Positions 19,140 through 20,005 of a stretch of 20,005 bases of DNA are shown here, one piece after another (the stretch's first letter is position 1; each line of letters begins with the position of its first letter). A program made the position numbers and the translations under genes. The stretch is from a virus: positions 1 to 20,005 of the IMG/VR virus record IMGVR_UViG_3300031788_000136; one strand, given 5' to 3'. The notes beneath the pieces are model-generated. The model saw only the letters and a list, made by a program, of their open reading frames with translations. It had not been told where the DNA came from and did not search any database.

Positions 19140-19173
19140 TCACGGCAGAGGGAGAAAGCTCAGAAGGTGACTT

Positions 19174-19383
19174 ATGGAAAGCGAAACAAAACAGTTCGAT
19201 ACAGTCGGTTTCGTCATGGACTTTGAAGGCGGCGAGATGACGCAGGAGCGTATGGTCGAAGGATTTCAAGCCCTGGTGGACAGCGGGCTGGCGTGGCAGC
19301 TTCAGGGCTGTTACGGCCGGCAGGCGGCGCAGTTGATTCGTGCGGGATTGGTCGTGGATACGCATGGCGTTTTGAGCGAATAG
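19174..19383 (+). CDS. Conserved small phage protein (W-Q-L-Q-G-x-Y-G-R family)
   Basis: A 69-residue protein. The pattern FVMDFEGGEMTQERMVEGFQ, then LVDSGLAWQLQGCYGRQAA and LIRAGLV, matches a very common small phage protein of unknown function. It is mostly helical, acidic at the start, with no catalytic motif. AAGGTGACTT precedes the ATG; the next gene has the same AGGTGACTTATGG context. It is the first gene downstream of the structured non-coding region, and the palindrome at 19125 is 35 nt upstream, so it is probably under that operator. It ends with TAG. Confidence 0.82.
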   Translation: MESETKQFDTVGFVMDFEGGEMTQERMVEGFQALVDSGLAWQLQGCYGRQAAQLIRAGLVVDTHGVLSE

Positions 19384-19403
19384 CACGGAAGGACAGGTGA
19401 CTT

Positions 19404-19619
19404 ATGGCGACAGCGATCAAAGTGAAGGCGACGATGGCGGACGTGCAGGAAGGTTGCAACGGAGGCTGTCTGGCCTGCGGCGAGATTCAGTACGGATGCG
19501 TCGAACCGGATGCGCGGGGTTATGCCTGCGAATCCTGCGGCGCGAACAAGGTCTATGGTTTGGAAGAACTGGTCCTGATGGGCCGGCTGGATTTGGAAGG
19601 CGGTGAGGACGATGAGTAA
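19404..19619 (+). CDS. Small zinc-ribbon phage protein
   Basis: A 71-residue protein with two CxxC pairs, C22-x2-C25 and C42-x2-C45, and an acidic C-terminus. The segment SCGANKVYGLEELVLMGRL is typical of a small family found in phages next to the W-Q-L-Q-G protein and the DUF6573-like protein, as here. It probably folds as a zinc ribbon; its partner is unknown. ACAGGTGACTT lies before the ATG. The TAA overlaps the next start by 8 nt. Confidence 0.8.
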   Translation: MATAIKVKATMADVQEGCNGGCLACGEIQYGCVEPDARGYACESCGANKVYGLEELVLMGRLDLEGGEDDE

Positions 19620-20005
19620 CCCATTTGAAAACGCCCCTGTGATTTTTAGTTACAGCCGGGCGCAGGCAATCGAGGATGGCGTGCTGGTTGAACTGGACCC
19701 GGCGACGGTCCGCGAAGCGGGATTCAAGTTCCCGATTGCGATGACCAGCGCCGCGTTCAGTCAGGTCGTCTGGCCAATTGACGATGAGAAGTCGGCGGCG
19801 TGGCTGACGAAGCACGGCCAGGATTTTCAGGGCCGGCTGTGGGACGTTTTGAGCGTCCTGCGCTTTGCGGTCCGGCGGGGCGGTGCGCAACTGACGATGA
19901 TCGTCAAGGTGTTGAATCACCGGACGAAGTGCCGGCAGAACGTGACGCTCAAGAGTGTATGTGGACCAGGGGACAACTTGGAGCCGGTCATAACGATCAT
20001 GCTCC
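19612..20005 (+). CDS. DUF6573-like phage protein, 3' end cut by window
   Basis: A partial CDS of 131 codons with no stop in the window. The start VIFSYSRAQAIEDGVLVELD and the later KSVCGPGDNLEPVITIML match a family I recognise as DUF6573, widespread in phages, plasmids and integrative elements and of unknown function. FPIAMTSAAFSQVVW and GRLWDVLSVLRFAV also fit. It starts within the end of the zinc-ribbon gene (ATGAGTAA), so the three genes form one operon. Only a few residues are probably missing, since the family usually ends soon after the V-I-T-I-M motif. Confidence 0.82.
   Translation, partial: MSNPFENAPVIFSYSRAQAIEDGVLVELDPATVREAGFKFPIAMTSAAFSQVVWPIDDEKSAAWLTKHGQDFQGRLWDVLSVLRFAVRRGGAQLTMIVKVLNHRTKCRQNVTLKSVCGPGDNLEPVITIML

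Larger units (their letters stand above)
18899..19173. other. Structured non-coding region (275 nt)
   Basis: The only gap over 250 nt. It holds two palindrome copies, one promoter, a 5' hairpin and the tRNA-like segment, each listed separately. In addition GTGCGGG (18990-18996) can pair with CCTGCAC (19051-19057) over seven positions with one G-U, enclosing a small GC-rich GCGGC/GCCGC hairpin at 19019-19030. A 39-codon ORF from 18968 to 19087 has no ribosome-binding site and no protein-like composition. The region reads best as a structured leader or small RNA. Confidence 0.5.

Noticed and set aside
19125-19160. Promoter at palindrome copy 9
   Set aside because: TTGACA is present but the position for -10 reads GAGGGA or similar, with no TATAAT-like hexamer.

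Overview
This window looks like part of a tailed double-stranded DNA bacteriophage (or a prophage carrying the same modules). Every convincing gene is on the + strand. Genes are tightly packed, many sharing ATGA or TGATG stop/start overlaps. The set combines phage recombination genes, a terminase, a portal and a head-morphogenesis protein with many small proteins of the kind seen only in phages. The host cannot be fixed from the sequence. A small Hc1-like chromatin protein hints at hosts or environments where such proteins are common, but this is weak.

Layout. 51-6076 is a DNA-metabolism block: an SbcD/Mre11-like phosphoesterase, a small protein with an RNA-polymerase-alpha-CTD-like helix-hairpin-helix domain, an SbcC/Rad50-like ATPase, an Hc1-like protein, a PD-(D/E)XK resolvase-like nuclease, an HU-like protein and a zinc-ribbon protein. 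6081-8816 is a C5-cytosine DNA methyltransferase interrupted exactly at its catalytic cysteine by a LAGLIDADG intein. Its target-recognition region is open in a second frame that also carries methyltransferase-associated signatures. 8937-12407 is the packaging block (possible small terminase, large terminase). 12409-12979 holds three small genes. 12985-15450 is a second methyltransferase (DPPA type) with a second, different intein. That intein's HNH endonuclease lies in the +1 frame rather than the intein frame. 15459-18898 is the portal, a second HU-like protein and a head-morphogenesis protein. 18899-19173 is the only sizeable non-coding region: an operator-overlapped promoter, a 5' hairpin and a 3'-truncated tRNA-Lys-like segment. 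Three small phage genes follow, the last cut by the window end.

The most striking global feature is a 15-bp palindrome, TTGACAC-N-GTGTCAA, present nine times (738, 2340, 6073, 10214, 12980, 15413, 17338, 18928, 19125). Four copies sit on gene junctions. In two of them the upstream TGA stop and the downstream GTG start both lie inside the palindrome. One copy forms the -35 box of the best promoter in the window. It behaves like a phage-wide operator, stoperator or start-associated sequence and appears to tie together the recombination, methylation, packaging and head genes.

A second theme is dual coding. The HNH gene inside intein 2, the methyltransferase recognition region, the end of the possible small terminase and the resolvase/HU junction all show two plausible frames over the same DNA. 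Function calls rest on motifs read by eye; no database search was possible.
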